A stretch of 26,599 nt of DNA, taken from contig UQXW01000031.1 of the NCBI GenBank assembly GCA_900545215.1, positions 1 to 26,599 of the forward strand, read 5' to 3'. Made by a program: the position numbers and the translations under genes. The stretch's first letter is position 1; each line of letters begins with the position of its first letter. Below, one piece after another: positions 6,682-14,973 of this stretch. Source of the stretch: an uncultured Bacteroidota bacterium. GTDB lineage: Bacteria > Bacteroidota > Bacteroidia > Bacteroidales > P3. Under the pieces are notes generated by a model. That model was not told the DNA's origin, did no database searches, and was given only the letters and a program-made list of their open reading frames with translations.

Positions 6682-8049
6682 ATGAATGTAACAAAGGAAA
6701 TGACAGGCGACTTGACAGCTGTATTGAAGATTGATGTAACAGCCGCCGATTATGCAGAGTCGGTTGAAAAAGAGTTGAAGGAATATCGCAGAAAGGCAAA
6801 TATGCCGGGATTCAGACCCGGACAAGTACCGATGGGAATTGTCAGAAAGATGTATGAAAAATCCGTATGTGCGGAGCAGGTACAAAAACTGATGACAGAC
6901 GCCATGTACAAATACATCGAGGATAACAAACTCGACATTCTCGGAAATCCCATGGCGAACAACGAAAAGACACAAGCCATAGATTGGGACAACCAAAAAG
7001 ATTTCACTTTTTATTTCGATATAGCGTTGCAACCGGAGTTCCAACTCGATTTGGATTCTCAGGACGTAACGTACTACGACATTGTTCCGACAGAAGAGAT
7101 GTTGAACAAATTCGTTGAAGACATTCAACGTCGTTTCGGCAAGTTCGAGTCTCCTGAAACAATAGAAGAAACAGACTTGGTGTATGGAGAAATAGAGGAA
7201 TTGGACGAGAATGGCAATGTGAAAGAAGGTGGCATAAAGGTTACCACATCTTTGGCTGTCGATTTGATTTCCATGGTTACCATAAAGAAGAAATTCATCG
7301 GTGCAAAGAAAGATGATGTCATAACGTTCAACCTTGCGAAGGCATTCAAGAACACAACGGAAATCGCTTCCATGTTGAGAATAGACAAAGAGCAGGCAAA
7401 GCAATTCAAATCCGATGTCAACTTCAAGGTAACCGGCATAAGCCGTGTAATAAAACATGAATTGAACGAGGAATTGTTCGAGATGGCTTACAAAGGCAAA
7501 GGAATAAAGACCGAAGAAGATTTCAGAAAGGCAGCGAAGGAGGATTTGTGCAAAACCTATTCGAACCAAGCAGACCGTTACTTCATGGATAGTGCAAGCA
7601 AAGCATTGATCGAGAACACGAAGATGGATTTGCCTGATGAGTTTTTGAAACGTTGGCTCGTGGAAATCAACCAAGGCAAGGTCGATAGCAAGGAAATCCT
7701 CGACAATTACGACAAATACAGAGACTCCATAAAGTGGCAGCTAATCGAAGGCAAACTTGTGGACAAATATAAATTGGAAGTAAGCGGCGAAGAGGTGAAA
7801 GACTACTACAAAACCGCTTTGGTTCGCAATTATTTCCCTGTTCCGGAAGATGCAACGGAAGAGCAAATAAAGGAAACGGAAGAAGCTGTTGAGAAAGTCG
7901 CAACTAACATGCTTGAAAACAAAGAACAAAGCAGACAGGTTTACGAATACTTGTTCGAGGATAAACTCATAAAGGCTTTGAAAGCGGATATGAAACATCA
8001 AACCAAGCAAGTAGATACCGAAGAGTTTGCCAAAATAATCAAGAGCTAA
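6682..8049 (+). CDS. tig: Trigger factor, ribosome-associated chaperone
   Basis: Binds the ribosome exit tunnel (via protein L23) and shields nascent chains. The 455-residue protein has the ribosome-binding signature GFRPGQVP (43-50; consensus GFRxGxxP) in the N-terminal domain. A weakly conserved middle (PPIase-like) domain follows, then a long helical C-terminal chaperone domain. The length is normal for Bacteroidota, where the middle domain is divergent. It is followed after 3 nt by ychF, so the two are probably co-transcribed. In many bacteria clpP-clpX follow tig; they do not here. Confidence 0.93.
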   Translation: MNVTKEMTGDLTAVLKIDVTAADYAESVEKELKEYRRKANMPGFRPGQVPMGIVRKMYEKSVCAEQVQKLMTDAMYKYIEDNKLDILGNPMANNEKTQAIDWDNQKDFTFYFDIALQPEFQLDLDSQDVTYYDIVPTEEMLNKFVEDIQRRFGKFESPETIEETDLVYGEIEELDENGNVKEGGIKVTTSLAVDLISMVTIKKKFIGAKKDDVITFNLAKAFKNTTEIASMLRIDKEQAKQFKSDVNFKVTGISRVIKHELNEELFEMAYKGKGIKTEEDFRKAAKEDLCKTYSNQADRYFMDSASKALIENTKMDLPDEFLKRWLVEINQGKVDSKEILDNYDKYRDSIKWQLIEGKLVDKYKLEVSGEEVKDYYKTALVRNYFPVPEDATEEQIKETEEAVEKVATNMLENKEQSRQVYEYLFEDKLIKALKADMKHQTKQVDTEEFAKIIKS

Positions 8050-8052
8050 AGA

Positions 8053-9156
8053 ATGTCATTGAAATGCGGTATAGTTGGTTTGCCCAATGTGGGCAAATCA
8101 ACTTTATTTAATTGTTTGTCGAATGCCAAGGCGCAGGCGGCAAATTTTCCTTTTTGTACCATAGAACCCAACCTCGGAACAATCAGCGTTCCTGACGAAC
8201 GCCTGAACGTGCTTGCCGACTTGGTACACCCCGAAAGAATAGTCCCTGCAACGGTGGAGATAGTGGATATAGCCGGTTTGGTGAAAGGAGCGAGCAAAGG
8301 AGAAGGCTTGGGAAACAAATTCCTCGCCAATATAAGGGAATGCGACGCAATCATTCATGTTCTAAGATGTTTCGATGACGATAATGTCGTTCACGTCGAT
8401 GGTTCGGTAAATCCTATACGCGATAAAGAAATCATAGATACCGAGCTTCAACTGAAAGACCTCGAAACAGTGGAAACACGCTTACCGAAGGTCGAAAAAG
8501 CGGCAAAAAGCGGCGGAGACAGAGACTCGAAGGTCTTGCTGGATATTCTGCTTCGTTACAAAGCAGCCTTGGAGCAGGGAAAAAGTGCAAGAACAATTAC
8601 GTTTGAAAGCAAAGAAGAGGTAAAACTCGCCAAAGAATTATGTCTTCTTACAGCCAAGCCTGTACTCTATGTCTGCAACGTAGATGAAGCAAGTGCTAAA
8701 AGCGGAAATCAATATACCGAACAAGTAGAAAAAATTGCCAAAGAAGAAAGTGCGGAAATCCTTATCGTTGCCGCAAAAATAGAATCCGACATTGCAGAGT
8801 TTGAAACCTTGGAAGAGAAACAAATGTTCTTGGAAGAATTAGGATTGAAAGAATCTGGCGTGGCACGTCTCATAAAATCCTCTTACCGCCTTTTGAACCT
8901 GCAAACATTCCTTACCGCAGGCGTGCAGGAAGTCAGAGCATGGACATTCACAAAAGGTTGGAAAGCCCCTCAATGTGCAGGAGTAATCCATACAGACTTC
9001 GAGAAAGGTTTCATACGTGCCGAAGTAATAAAATACGACGACTACGTGAGCCTCCGAAGCGAAGCCGCATGCAAGGAAGCCGGCAAGATGAGCGTGGAAG
9101 GCAAAGACTACATCGTTCAAGACGGAGACATAATGCACTTCCGCTTCAATGTATAA
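8053..9156 (+). CDS. ychF: Ribosome-binding ATPase YchF (Obg/OLA1 family)
   Basis: A 367-residue P-loop NTPase of the Obg-related YchF/OLA1 family, which prefers ATP to GTP and binds ribosomes. The G1 motif is GLPNVGKS (9-16) and G3 is DIAGLVKGAS (72-81). The G4 position reads NVDE (209-212) in place of NKxD, the change tied to ATP preference. The C-terminal TGS domain ends GDIMHFRFNV, typical of the family. It starts 3 nt after the tig stop and is followed by a hairpin terminator. Confidence 0.95.
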   Translation: MSLKCGIVGLPNVGKSTLFNCLSNAKAQAANFPFCTIEPNLGTISVPDERLNVLADLVHPERIVPATVEIVDIAGLVKGASKGEGLGNKFLANIRECDAIIHVLRCFDDDNVVHVDGSVNPIRDKEIIDTELQLKDLETVETRLPKVEKAAKSGGDRDSKVLLDILLRYKAALEQGKSARTITFESKEEVKLAKELCLLTAKPVLYVCNVDEASAKSGNQYTEQVEKIAKEESAEILIVAAKIESDIAEFETLEEKQMFLEELGLKESGVARLIKSSYRLLNLQTFLTAGVQEVRAWTFTKGWKAPQCAGVIHTDFEKGFIRAEVIKYDDYVSLRSEAACKEAGKMSVEGKDYIVQDGDIMHFRFNV

Positions 9157-9200
9157 GCTCGTTCTGCGAGAACCACAAATTTGTCCTTAACAATAACAAG

Positions 9201-9252
9201 AACGAACCGGGTATGTTGTAAATAACAATATTGCATATGCGGTTCGTTTTTT
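9201..9252 (+). terminator. Intrinsic terminator after ychF
   Basis: AACGAACC (9201-9208) pairs with GGTTCGTT (9241-9248), and the stem runs into TTTTTT. An inner GTATG/CATAT pairing extends it. It lies between convergent ychF and the chaperone cluster; in the opposite direction the T-run is poor. Confidence 0.7.
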
Positions 9253-9272
9253 ATCAATGCGACAAACACTGC

Positions 9273-9737
9273 CTACCGCAAAGATATGCGAGTAAATTTA
9301 ATATCATCATTCCAAACCAATTCATCTGTCATATCTATATCCGGCAACAGAAAATCTTGCTTATCCGGATACTTTTCTAAAATCATTTCATCTGATACAG
9401 ACAAACGTTTGCGTATCTTTTTGAAGAACTTAACCTCCGAATATTCTATCAGATTATCTGCTTCTATTGTTCTGAATGCTAAATCTACAATCATCATTTG
9501 TTCTTGTCCGGACAAATTCATTTCAGATATTTCATTCAAGTACGAACGAAAGAACATTTTCCCATTTCGATTGACTTCTTCAATCCACTTGTTCAAGAAG
9601 TTCTCTGTATCCATACCTTTGAATAATTCATTACTTGCACAGAACTGTCTGACAATCTCTTTTTCTTCTTCTGCAATATCTCCATCGCATGTCATGCAAC
9701 AGAAAATCGTTTTCAAATATAATTCTTTCTTTACCAT
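9273..9737 (-). CDS. TerB-like protein, last gene of the chaperone cluster
   Basis: A 154-residue all-helical protein similar to TerB (tellurite-resistance-associated) domains. The first acidic motif is CDGDIAEEE (17-25) and the second EADNLIEYSE (92-101); paired acidic motifs of this kind bind metal in TerB. About 40 C-terminal residues extend beyond the domain. TerB-like proteins are known as membrane-proximal, metal-binding partners in stress and conflict systems, where they sit beside kinases, ATPases and chaperones. That matches this context, but the molecular role is not established. It begins 12 nt after the kinase-AAA stop, in the same transcript. Confidence 0.65.
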   Translation of the reverse strand: MVKKELYLKTIFCCMTCDGDIAEEEKEIVRQFCASNELFKGMDTENFLNKWIEEVNRNGKMFFRSYLNEISEMNLSGQEQMMIVDLAFRTIEADNLIEYSEVKFFKKIRKRLSVSDEMILEKYPDKQDFLLPDIDMTDELVWNDDIKFTRISLR

Positions 9738-9749
9738 GCTTTGTTACTG

Positions 9750-11516
9750 TTAAAATCCAAGTTTACGCTTTTGTTCATTATCCCCTTTACCTTCCATTTG
9801 GTCTCTGATTTTATCATATTTTTTCAAATCATCAGATGTTAGAGATGGACGAGTCTGTTTGATAATACCTTTCAATATTTCCATCGTTATTTTGCTCTTT
9901 TGACGCAATGCATAACGAGAGGCATTATTCACTATTAACTGTATATCTGCCGAAACGTAATTATGTGTCAATTCGGCAAGTTCGTCATAATCAATTCCAA
10001 AGTCGTATGGACGATTGGAAAGATACAATACAAACAAGGCTTTTCTTGATTCCCTATCAGGAACTCCTATATAGTATTTGTTTTCCAATCGTCCTGCACG
10101 AAGCATTGCCGAATCTATCATGTGCGGGTAGTTTGTGGCACCAATAACAAAAATCCCTCTTTCTCCAGTTCTGTCCATCTGTGCCAACATCTCATTTACT
10201 GCACTTTTTGACATTTCATGAACATCACTTTCTCTGCTTGGCACAAGTTCGTTTATCTCATCTATAAAGATAATTGTCGGAGCATGTTGTTCTGCCTCTT
10301 TGAACATATTGGAAATATTCTCTTGAGTGACGTTAACGTATCGACTTTTCAGCGTTGCAGGCGTAATGCACATAAAATTGAAGCCGACTTCCTCTGCGAA
10401 ATGTTTTGCAAAGAATGTTTTGCCACAACCGGGAGGTCCATAAAGCAACATGCCATTAGGAATGCTGACACCATATCGTTTATATTCTTCCGGATTATTG
10501 AGAGGTTCAATAACTTCTTCACGTAATCGTTGCTTCAAATCCTCCATTCCTGCAATAGCAGCAAAACCATTACCTTTCTTCTTTACTACACTAATCTTTG
10601 AAGTTTCTTGTCCGGAAACATTGGAAAATATCTTTCGTTGTGTTGATTGACGTTCCACTTTTATCTCGCCATTTATCGCTTTGATAAATTCATCGGCAGA
10701 CTTAAACCTATCATCTACATCATAGCTTAAAACCTTAATAATCGTATTGATAAATTGGTCGTCCAACTCAAACATATCAATAGATGGAATATTAAGGTCT
10801 TTATCTCGTTCGGCAAGTATGACTTCTATTCTCTCCCTCGGCTTTATATTGGAAATATCACAAAACCATGGTAATTTACCATAAAGCAGGCGATAAATAA
10901 CTGCACCAACTGCATACAAATCACTCTGTACCGAACATACTCCGGAAAATCTCTCAGGAGCAAGATAAAAAGGATTGATCTTTTGCAAATCAGGTTTGGC
11001 AGGTGGTTGGGAAAGATAACAGGCATTACCGAAATCTATCAATTTCAAATCAGAAAAGTTACCTGTAAAATCCAACATCAAATTTTGAATGCTCACTTCA
11101 TTATGAATAATCGGCATCTTTCGTGAATGCAGAAAAGAAAGTGCAGACAAAACAGCTATTGCAATCTGTTTTATCTCATACACGCTCAGTTCATCATCTC
11201 GAATAAGCCGTTGGCTTAATGTTTCCCCACTGATGTATTCGGTAACAAAGTACGCATATTTTTGCCCATTTACAATCAATTCACCACAATTCAAGAATTG
11301 ACACAAGTTATGATGATTAAGTTGTTTGACGATTTCTACTTCAATGATTCGTCCATCATCAATTTGCGTTCTGCTGAGTTTGCTATAATTGATAAGTTTC
11401 AAAAAGCACGTCTTACCGTTTTCATTCTTTACACGATACGTTTCAGCATAAACTCCTTGCGTATGTGGAAATACAACTGTGTATTGACCTATTTTGTCAT
11501 TCTTATTGAAAAACAT
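9750..11516 (-). CDS. Protein-kinase-like domain fused to an AAA+ ATPase
   Basis: A 588-residue two-domain protein. Residues about 10-285 have a Ser/Thr kinase fold: Lys40 in CFLKLI, IIHNEVSIQN (136-145) at the catalytic loop, LIDFGNA with D161, and an APE motif at 186-188. The HRD Asp is Glu140 and the glycine loop is degenerate (TQGVYAETY), so it may be a weak kinase or pseudokinase. Residues about 315-575 form one complete AAA+ module like FtsH/Cdc48: Walker A GPPGCGKT (360-367), Walker B IIFIDE (415-420), sensor-1 ATN (460-462), arginine finger region LRAGRLE (472-478). I infer ATP-driven remodelling controlled by the kinase-like domain. No membrane segment or protease is present. It starts 9 nt after the Hsp70 stop. 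Confidence 0.85.
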   Translation of the reverse strand: MFFNKNDKIGQYTVVFPHTQGVYAETYRVKNENGKTCFLKLINYSKLSRTQIDDGRIIEVEIVKQLNHHNLCQFLNCGELIVNGQKYAYFVTEYISGETLSQRLIRDDELSVYEIKQIAIAVLSALSFLHSRKMPIIHNEVSIQNLMLDFTGNFSDLKLIDFGNACYLSQPPAKPDLQKINPFYLAPERFSGVCSVQSDLYAVGAVIYRLLYGKLPWFCDISNIKPRERIEVILAERDKDLNIPSIDMFELDDQFINTIIKVLSYDVDDRFKSADEFIKAINGEIKVERQSTQRKIFSNVSGQETSKISVVKKKGNGFAAIAGMEDLKQRLREEVIEPLNNPEEYKRYGVSIPNGMLLYGPPGCGKTFFAKHFAEEVGFNFMCITPATLKSRYVNVTQENISNMFKEAEQHAPTIIFIDEINELVPSRESDVHEMSKSAVNEMLAQMDRTGERGIFVIGATNYPHMIDSAMLRAGRLENKYYIGVPDRESRKALFVLYLSNRPYDFGIDYDELAELTHNYVSADIQLIVNNASRYALRQKSKITMEILKGIIKQTRPSLTSDDLKKYDKIRDQMEGKGDNEQKRKLGF

Positions 11517-11525
11517 AATTTTCTC

Positions 11526-14018
11526 CTACTTCAATAATCCTGATGCATTTGCAGTTTCTTCCTCCGGTAATAGTTTGAATATTTCTGCTATTATTGGACG
11601 AAGTTTTTCAACAGTAGGATTGTCATTAATCTCTTCCATTCCTCGATTTATAAGTTGTCTCGCCCGAGAACTATCTTTCCACCTTATAGAGCCGAAACGA
11701 TCATTAAGACTCTTAATCAATCCAATACATTGATATATCATTGTAAGACTAAAGAACAAAGAATGAATCTGTTCCAATACATCTCGTCCTGTTTTCGGGT
11801 CTTTATTTCTAATAACACTATCGGTTTGCAATCTAAGTTGATTAACGACCTGAGCAGTTTTTTCATTTCCAAGGTCATTCTGGGCTTTTTCCAAACGTTC
11901 AAACTCTTCTCGAAGTTCTTTTTCTACACGTTGCCATTCTGTACTATCTTCAAGTTTTTCCATATCCCGAAGCACTTCTCTCAAATGCGAAAGAACCATT
12001 TTCTTCTCAGAGCTATTGGCATACTCTTCTTTCACTTCATTCAATCTCCTTTCTAAATCAGAAACCGAAATACCATCTGCTGAAAGACGTGCAAACATTG
12101 ATGATGCATCAGAAAGACCTTTCTTTATCTCTTTATCCGCATCTTCTCCCACCGATTGTTTCTTTGAAGTATCAAATACCTTCTCAACAGTAATATCTGT
12201 TGCAAGGAAATGGACTTCAAGTTTCATCTGCTCTGAAGAATCAACTTTCAATGTAACATCAACCAAGCTATCTTCTGCAATGAGTTCATTGACCTCTTCA
12301 CCCGTTATCACCACATCACCAACATGTTCATAAAGCGAAGCTGTTTTACCCTCTGCCTGAGAAAAGTCATCAACTTGATAAACAGGAATTGTCAACACAT
12401 CACTTTTCACTCCCGGACGTAGCCGTTTTGTTGTTTTAAGGTCATTTACCACTCCTATTGCCGGCAAAGGTTTATTCTTTTCCAATCCACCTGCCATACG
12501 AAACACAGCTCGTTGCTTATCATTATTCCATATAGCAATGCCTATGTTGTAAGGCAATGGAGCAGCACCAACTTTTGTTCCTTGTATAATTGTAATTTCC
12601 TCAGGAAAGCAAGGCAATGAATTTCCTTTCTCATCATACGCCACAATAGAAAAAGAATTTGGTTTTGATTCCAAAAGGCTTACTTCGACAACATCTCCCA
12701 TATTATTTATCTCAACCCTGCCACTTGACCAAGCCTTATCTGCTCGAACCAACTCAACCCACACTTTTTCGTATGTATTATCGTCAAGACTTAGAGTTAC
12801 ATATTCAACAGTTTCAACAGAAGTCGCTTCATAACCTACTTTTAGTTTAACTGTGCCGACTTCAACAACTTCATCATTCGTTTCTGTATCCAAAGTAGAA
12901 GCATAAAGGGCAGCTCCTGTGGCAACAGCAGTCATAGGGTCTATGCTTGTATCCACATTTGGGGTAATCTGTTCTCGTAACATCTGCCTGATAAGCGGAC
13001 TGTGGGTAGGTCCGCCGACAAGAATCAACTTGTTTATTTGGTCTCCCGATAGTTTGTTCCTCTGCAAAAGATTTTTGCATATATCAACCGCCTTTTGAAA
13101 GTACGGACGCATCACCTCAAAAATCTCAGCCTGAGTTATAGTAAGGTCAAGTTCTATCTCTTCACCATCTTCATCTTCACCAAGCTCACCCAAGTTCGAT
13201 ATAACATCTTCTTTCTCCTTAAATGATAATTGATTTTTTACATCTTCGGCGTATGTTTTCATCGCGTCTCTAAGAAGTTCTTTCTTGTCAGCATCTGCCA
13301 TTGTTTCACCAAGAGCAAAATTGTCCATAAGATATGGAATCAGGATATTGTCCACAATAGCATAATCAAGATTCTTTCCTCCGAGATAATTATCTCCTTC
13401 AGTATCGAAAACCTGCATGATTCCATCTTCAACTTTCAAAAGTGCCGCATCAAATGTTCCTCCTCCGAAATCAAACACCATCCACAAACCATTTTTATCA
13501 TCGGAATCAAGACCGTATGCCATAGAAGCAGCAATAGGCTCTTGTAATAATTCGCAATGACTGAAACCTGCTAACTTTGCTGCCTCTATTGTCGCAGTCT
13601 TTTGATTGACTGTAAACTTTGCAGGAACTGTAATCACTACCGAATTAACCGTTTCATCTGTAACAAATGACTTTAAAGTTTTCAATACTTCTGCCGACAA
13701 TTCCTCCGAAGAGTAATCCCTGTTCATAAATGAACTATGATAACGAGTTGTTGTTGCCATAGTTCGTTTGAATTCAACGTATGCATTACTTTCATCTTTC
13801 TTGCCGGATTTTGAAGCTCTTCTCTTATCTTCTTTCAAATCATTGAAAGCAGCATCTCCGGCTTTAACGCTACATTTTTTAGTGAATGAAACACATGAAG
13901 GCATAGTGTCTTTCAACACATCTGTCTTGATGATTACCGGTTTACCTTTTTCCATTCTGCAAATGGCAGAATTGGTTGTACCAAGATCTATGCCATAGTC
14001 TATTTTTATTCTTGCCAT
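11526..14018 (-). CDS. Divergent Hsp70 family protein with an enlarged C-terminal region
   Basis: An 830-residue Hsp70 relative, distinct from the 638-residue DnaK encoded at 21065-22981. The nucleotide-binding domain is intact: phosphate-1 GIDLGTTNS (9-17), phosphate-2 DFGGGTFD (183-190), adenosine motif LILVGGPTHS (331-340), plus LLQEPIAASMAYGLD. It has an acidic insert at 278-290 (EDEDGEEIEL). After residue 380 there is little resemblance to DnaK's substrate domain. A long beta-rich part is followed by about 200 residues of charged helix (about 610-820) that may be a lid or docking arm. It starts 13 nt after the GrpE-like gene, which may supply its exchange factor. The substrate is unknown. 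Confidence 0.88.
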   Translation of the reverse strand: MARIKIDYGIDLGTTNSAICRMEKGKPVIIKTDVLKDTMPSCVSFTKKCSVKAGDAAFNDLKEDKRRASKSGKKDESNAYVEFKRTMATTTRYHSSFMNRDYSSEELSAEVLKTLKSFVTDETVNSVVITVPAKFTVNQKTATIEAAKLAGFSHCELLQEPIAASMAYGLDSDDKNGLWMVFDFGGGTFDAALLKVEDGIMQVFDTEGDNYLGGKNLDYAIVDNILIPYLMDNFALGETMADADKKELLRDAMKTYAEDVKNQLSFKEKEDVISNLGELGEDEDGEEIELDLTITQAEIFEVMRPYFQKAVDICKNLLQRNKLSGDQINKLILVGGPTHSPLIRQMLREQITPNVDTSIDPMTAVATGAALYASTLDTETNDEVVEVGTVKLKVGYEATSVETVEYVTLSLDDNTYEKVWVELVRADKAWSSGRVEINNMGDVVEVSLLESKPNSFSIVAYDEKGNSLPCFPEEITIIQGTKVGAAPLPYNIGIAIWNNDKQRAVFRMAGGLEKNKPLPAIGVVNDLKTTKRLRPGVKSDVLTIPVYQVDDFSQAEGKTASLYEHVGDVVITGEEVNELIAEDSLVDVTLKVDSSEQMKLEVHFLATDITVEKVFDTSKKQSVGEDADKEIKKGLSDASSMFARLSADGISVSDLERRLNEVKEEYANSSEKKMVLSHLREVLRDMEKLEDSTEWQRVEKELREEFERLEKAQNDLGNEKTAQVVNQLRLQTDSVIRNKDPKTGRDVLEQIHSLFFSLTMIYQCIGLIKSLNDRFGSIRWKDSSRARQLINRGMEEINDNPTVEKLRPIIAEIFKLLPEEETANASGLLK

Positions 14019-14031
14019 AACTGTAATATTT

Positions 14032-14955
14032 TTATTCCGATTGACTTACTTCTATTTGTGCCGACTGTATCATTTTTCCCTGATAATTGATTTGAGGTTT
14101 TATGATTTTGGTTATTACCTGCTGACCCTCTTCAAGATTTTCATCGGTTACGAACGTAACTGCCGCCTTAATTCCTGCCGTATATGTTTTACCGAGCATA
14201 TCAACAATTTCATAACCTTTGGCAGAAAAATTATCTTTTATTCGTTCCACAGCCTTTGCCAACTGCTTGTAGCCCTTTATCGATGAATCCATACGAGACA
14301 TATTCAACTCTATTCTGACAATCTCATCTGCCACCTTCAACACAAGAGAATGATCTATTTCGTTTTTCCCTTCTGATGTTGAACTTGCCTCAATTTGTTT
14401 TTCCGCTATTTCAAGCAACTTATTATCAAGACTAAGAGCCTCCTCCTGCATTTTGGTTTGTGCAATTTGCAAAGCCTCTTGTGCTTTCCGAACATTATCG
14501 ATTGAAGATGCCCCCAACTTGAACTTCTTTAAGAATACGAAAACAGTGGCGATAATTGCGATTAAAAGTGCAATTAAACCACAAACGCCACACAATGTGA
14601 GCGAAGAAAGAACGTCATCAGTAGTCTTAACTTTTTTGTTTGTCTGACCTATACTATTTGTGAATTCGAATCTATCTGTTTTCTGCATTATATGCAAGGA
14701 TAATGTATATTTTTGCAGACTATCTATGTTGGAGACCAACTTCTTATTTACAGCCTGTATGTCTGCAATCTGCCCCTCAACTTTAGCATTCTTTGAAAGC
14801 AAAACATCAATTTCTTTATTTAGATGTTCTTGTTTGTTCTTTAACGCACTAATTTCTGTTCTTAATGATTCGATTTTCTTTGAAACATCTTCTGCCTTAA
14901 CAGTACTAAAACTTAATCCAAATAGAAGGATTGTACCCAAAATAAGATTTCTCAT
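14032..14955 (-). CDS. Membrane coiled-coil protein with a GrpE-like C-terminal domain
   Basis: 307 residues. Residues 1-21 are a signal peptide (ILGTILLFGLSFSTVKA), 22-90 a heptad-rich coiled coil predicted outside the membrane, about 117-143 a transmembrane segment (LCGVCGLIALLIAIIATVFVF followed by KKFK), and 150-240 a second, cytoplasmic coiled coil. Residues about 245-305 read GYEIVDMLGKTYTAGIKAAV ... EEGQQVITKIIKPQI...GKMIQSAQIEVS. This lines up by eye with the GrpE beta domain (G-x-x-I, HEAV region, V-x-x-V-x-x-x-GY, LRPAxVxV). A coiled coil followed by this domain is also the GrpE layout. I infer a membrane-anchored nucleotide exchange factor for the adjacent Hsp70, which would be unusual because GrpE is normally soluble. 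The GrpE match is moderate; the membrane topology is clear. Confidence 0.72.
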   Translation of the reverse strand: MRNLILGTILLFGLSFSTVKAEDVSKKIESLRTEISALKNKQEHLNKEIDVLLSKNAKVEGQIADIQAVNKKLVSNIDSLQKYTLSLHIMQKTDRFEFTNSIGQTNKKVKTTDDVLSSLTLCGVCGLIALLIAIIATVFVFLKKFKLGASSIDNVRKAQEALQIAQTKMQEEALSLDNKLLEIAEKQIEASSTSEGKNEIDHSLVLKVADEIVRIELNMSRMDSSIKGYKQLAKAVERIKDNFSAKGYEIVDMLGKTYTAGIKAAVTFVTDENLEEGQQVITKIIKPQINYQGKMIQSAQIEVSQSE

Positions 14956-14973
14956 AACTATACACTTACAATA

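Noticed and set aside
6598..7674. A 358-codon open frame on the minus strand opposite tig
   Set aside because: It lies wholly antisense to a clear trigger factor gene, its translation is Cys/Phe/His-rich with no domain, and it is a shadow of the coding strand.
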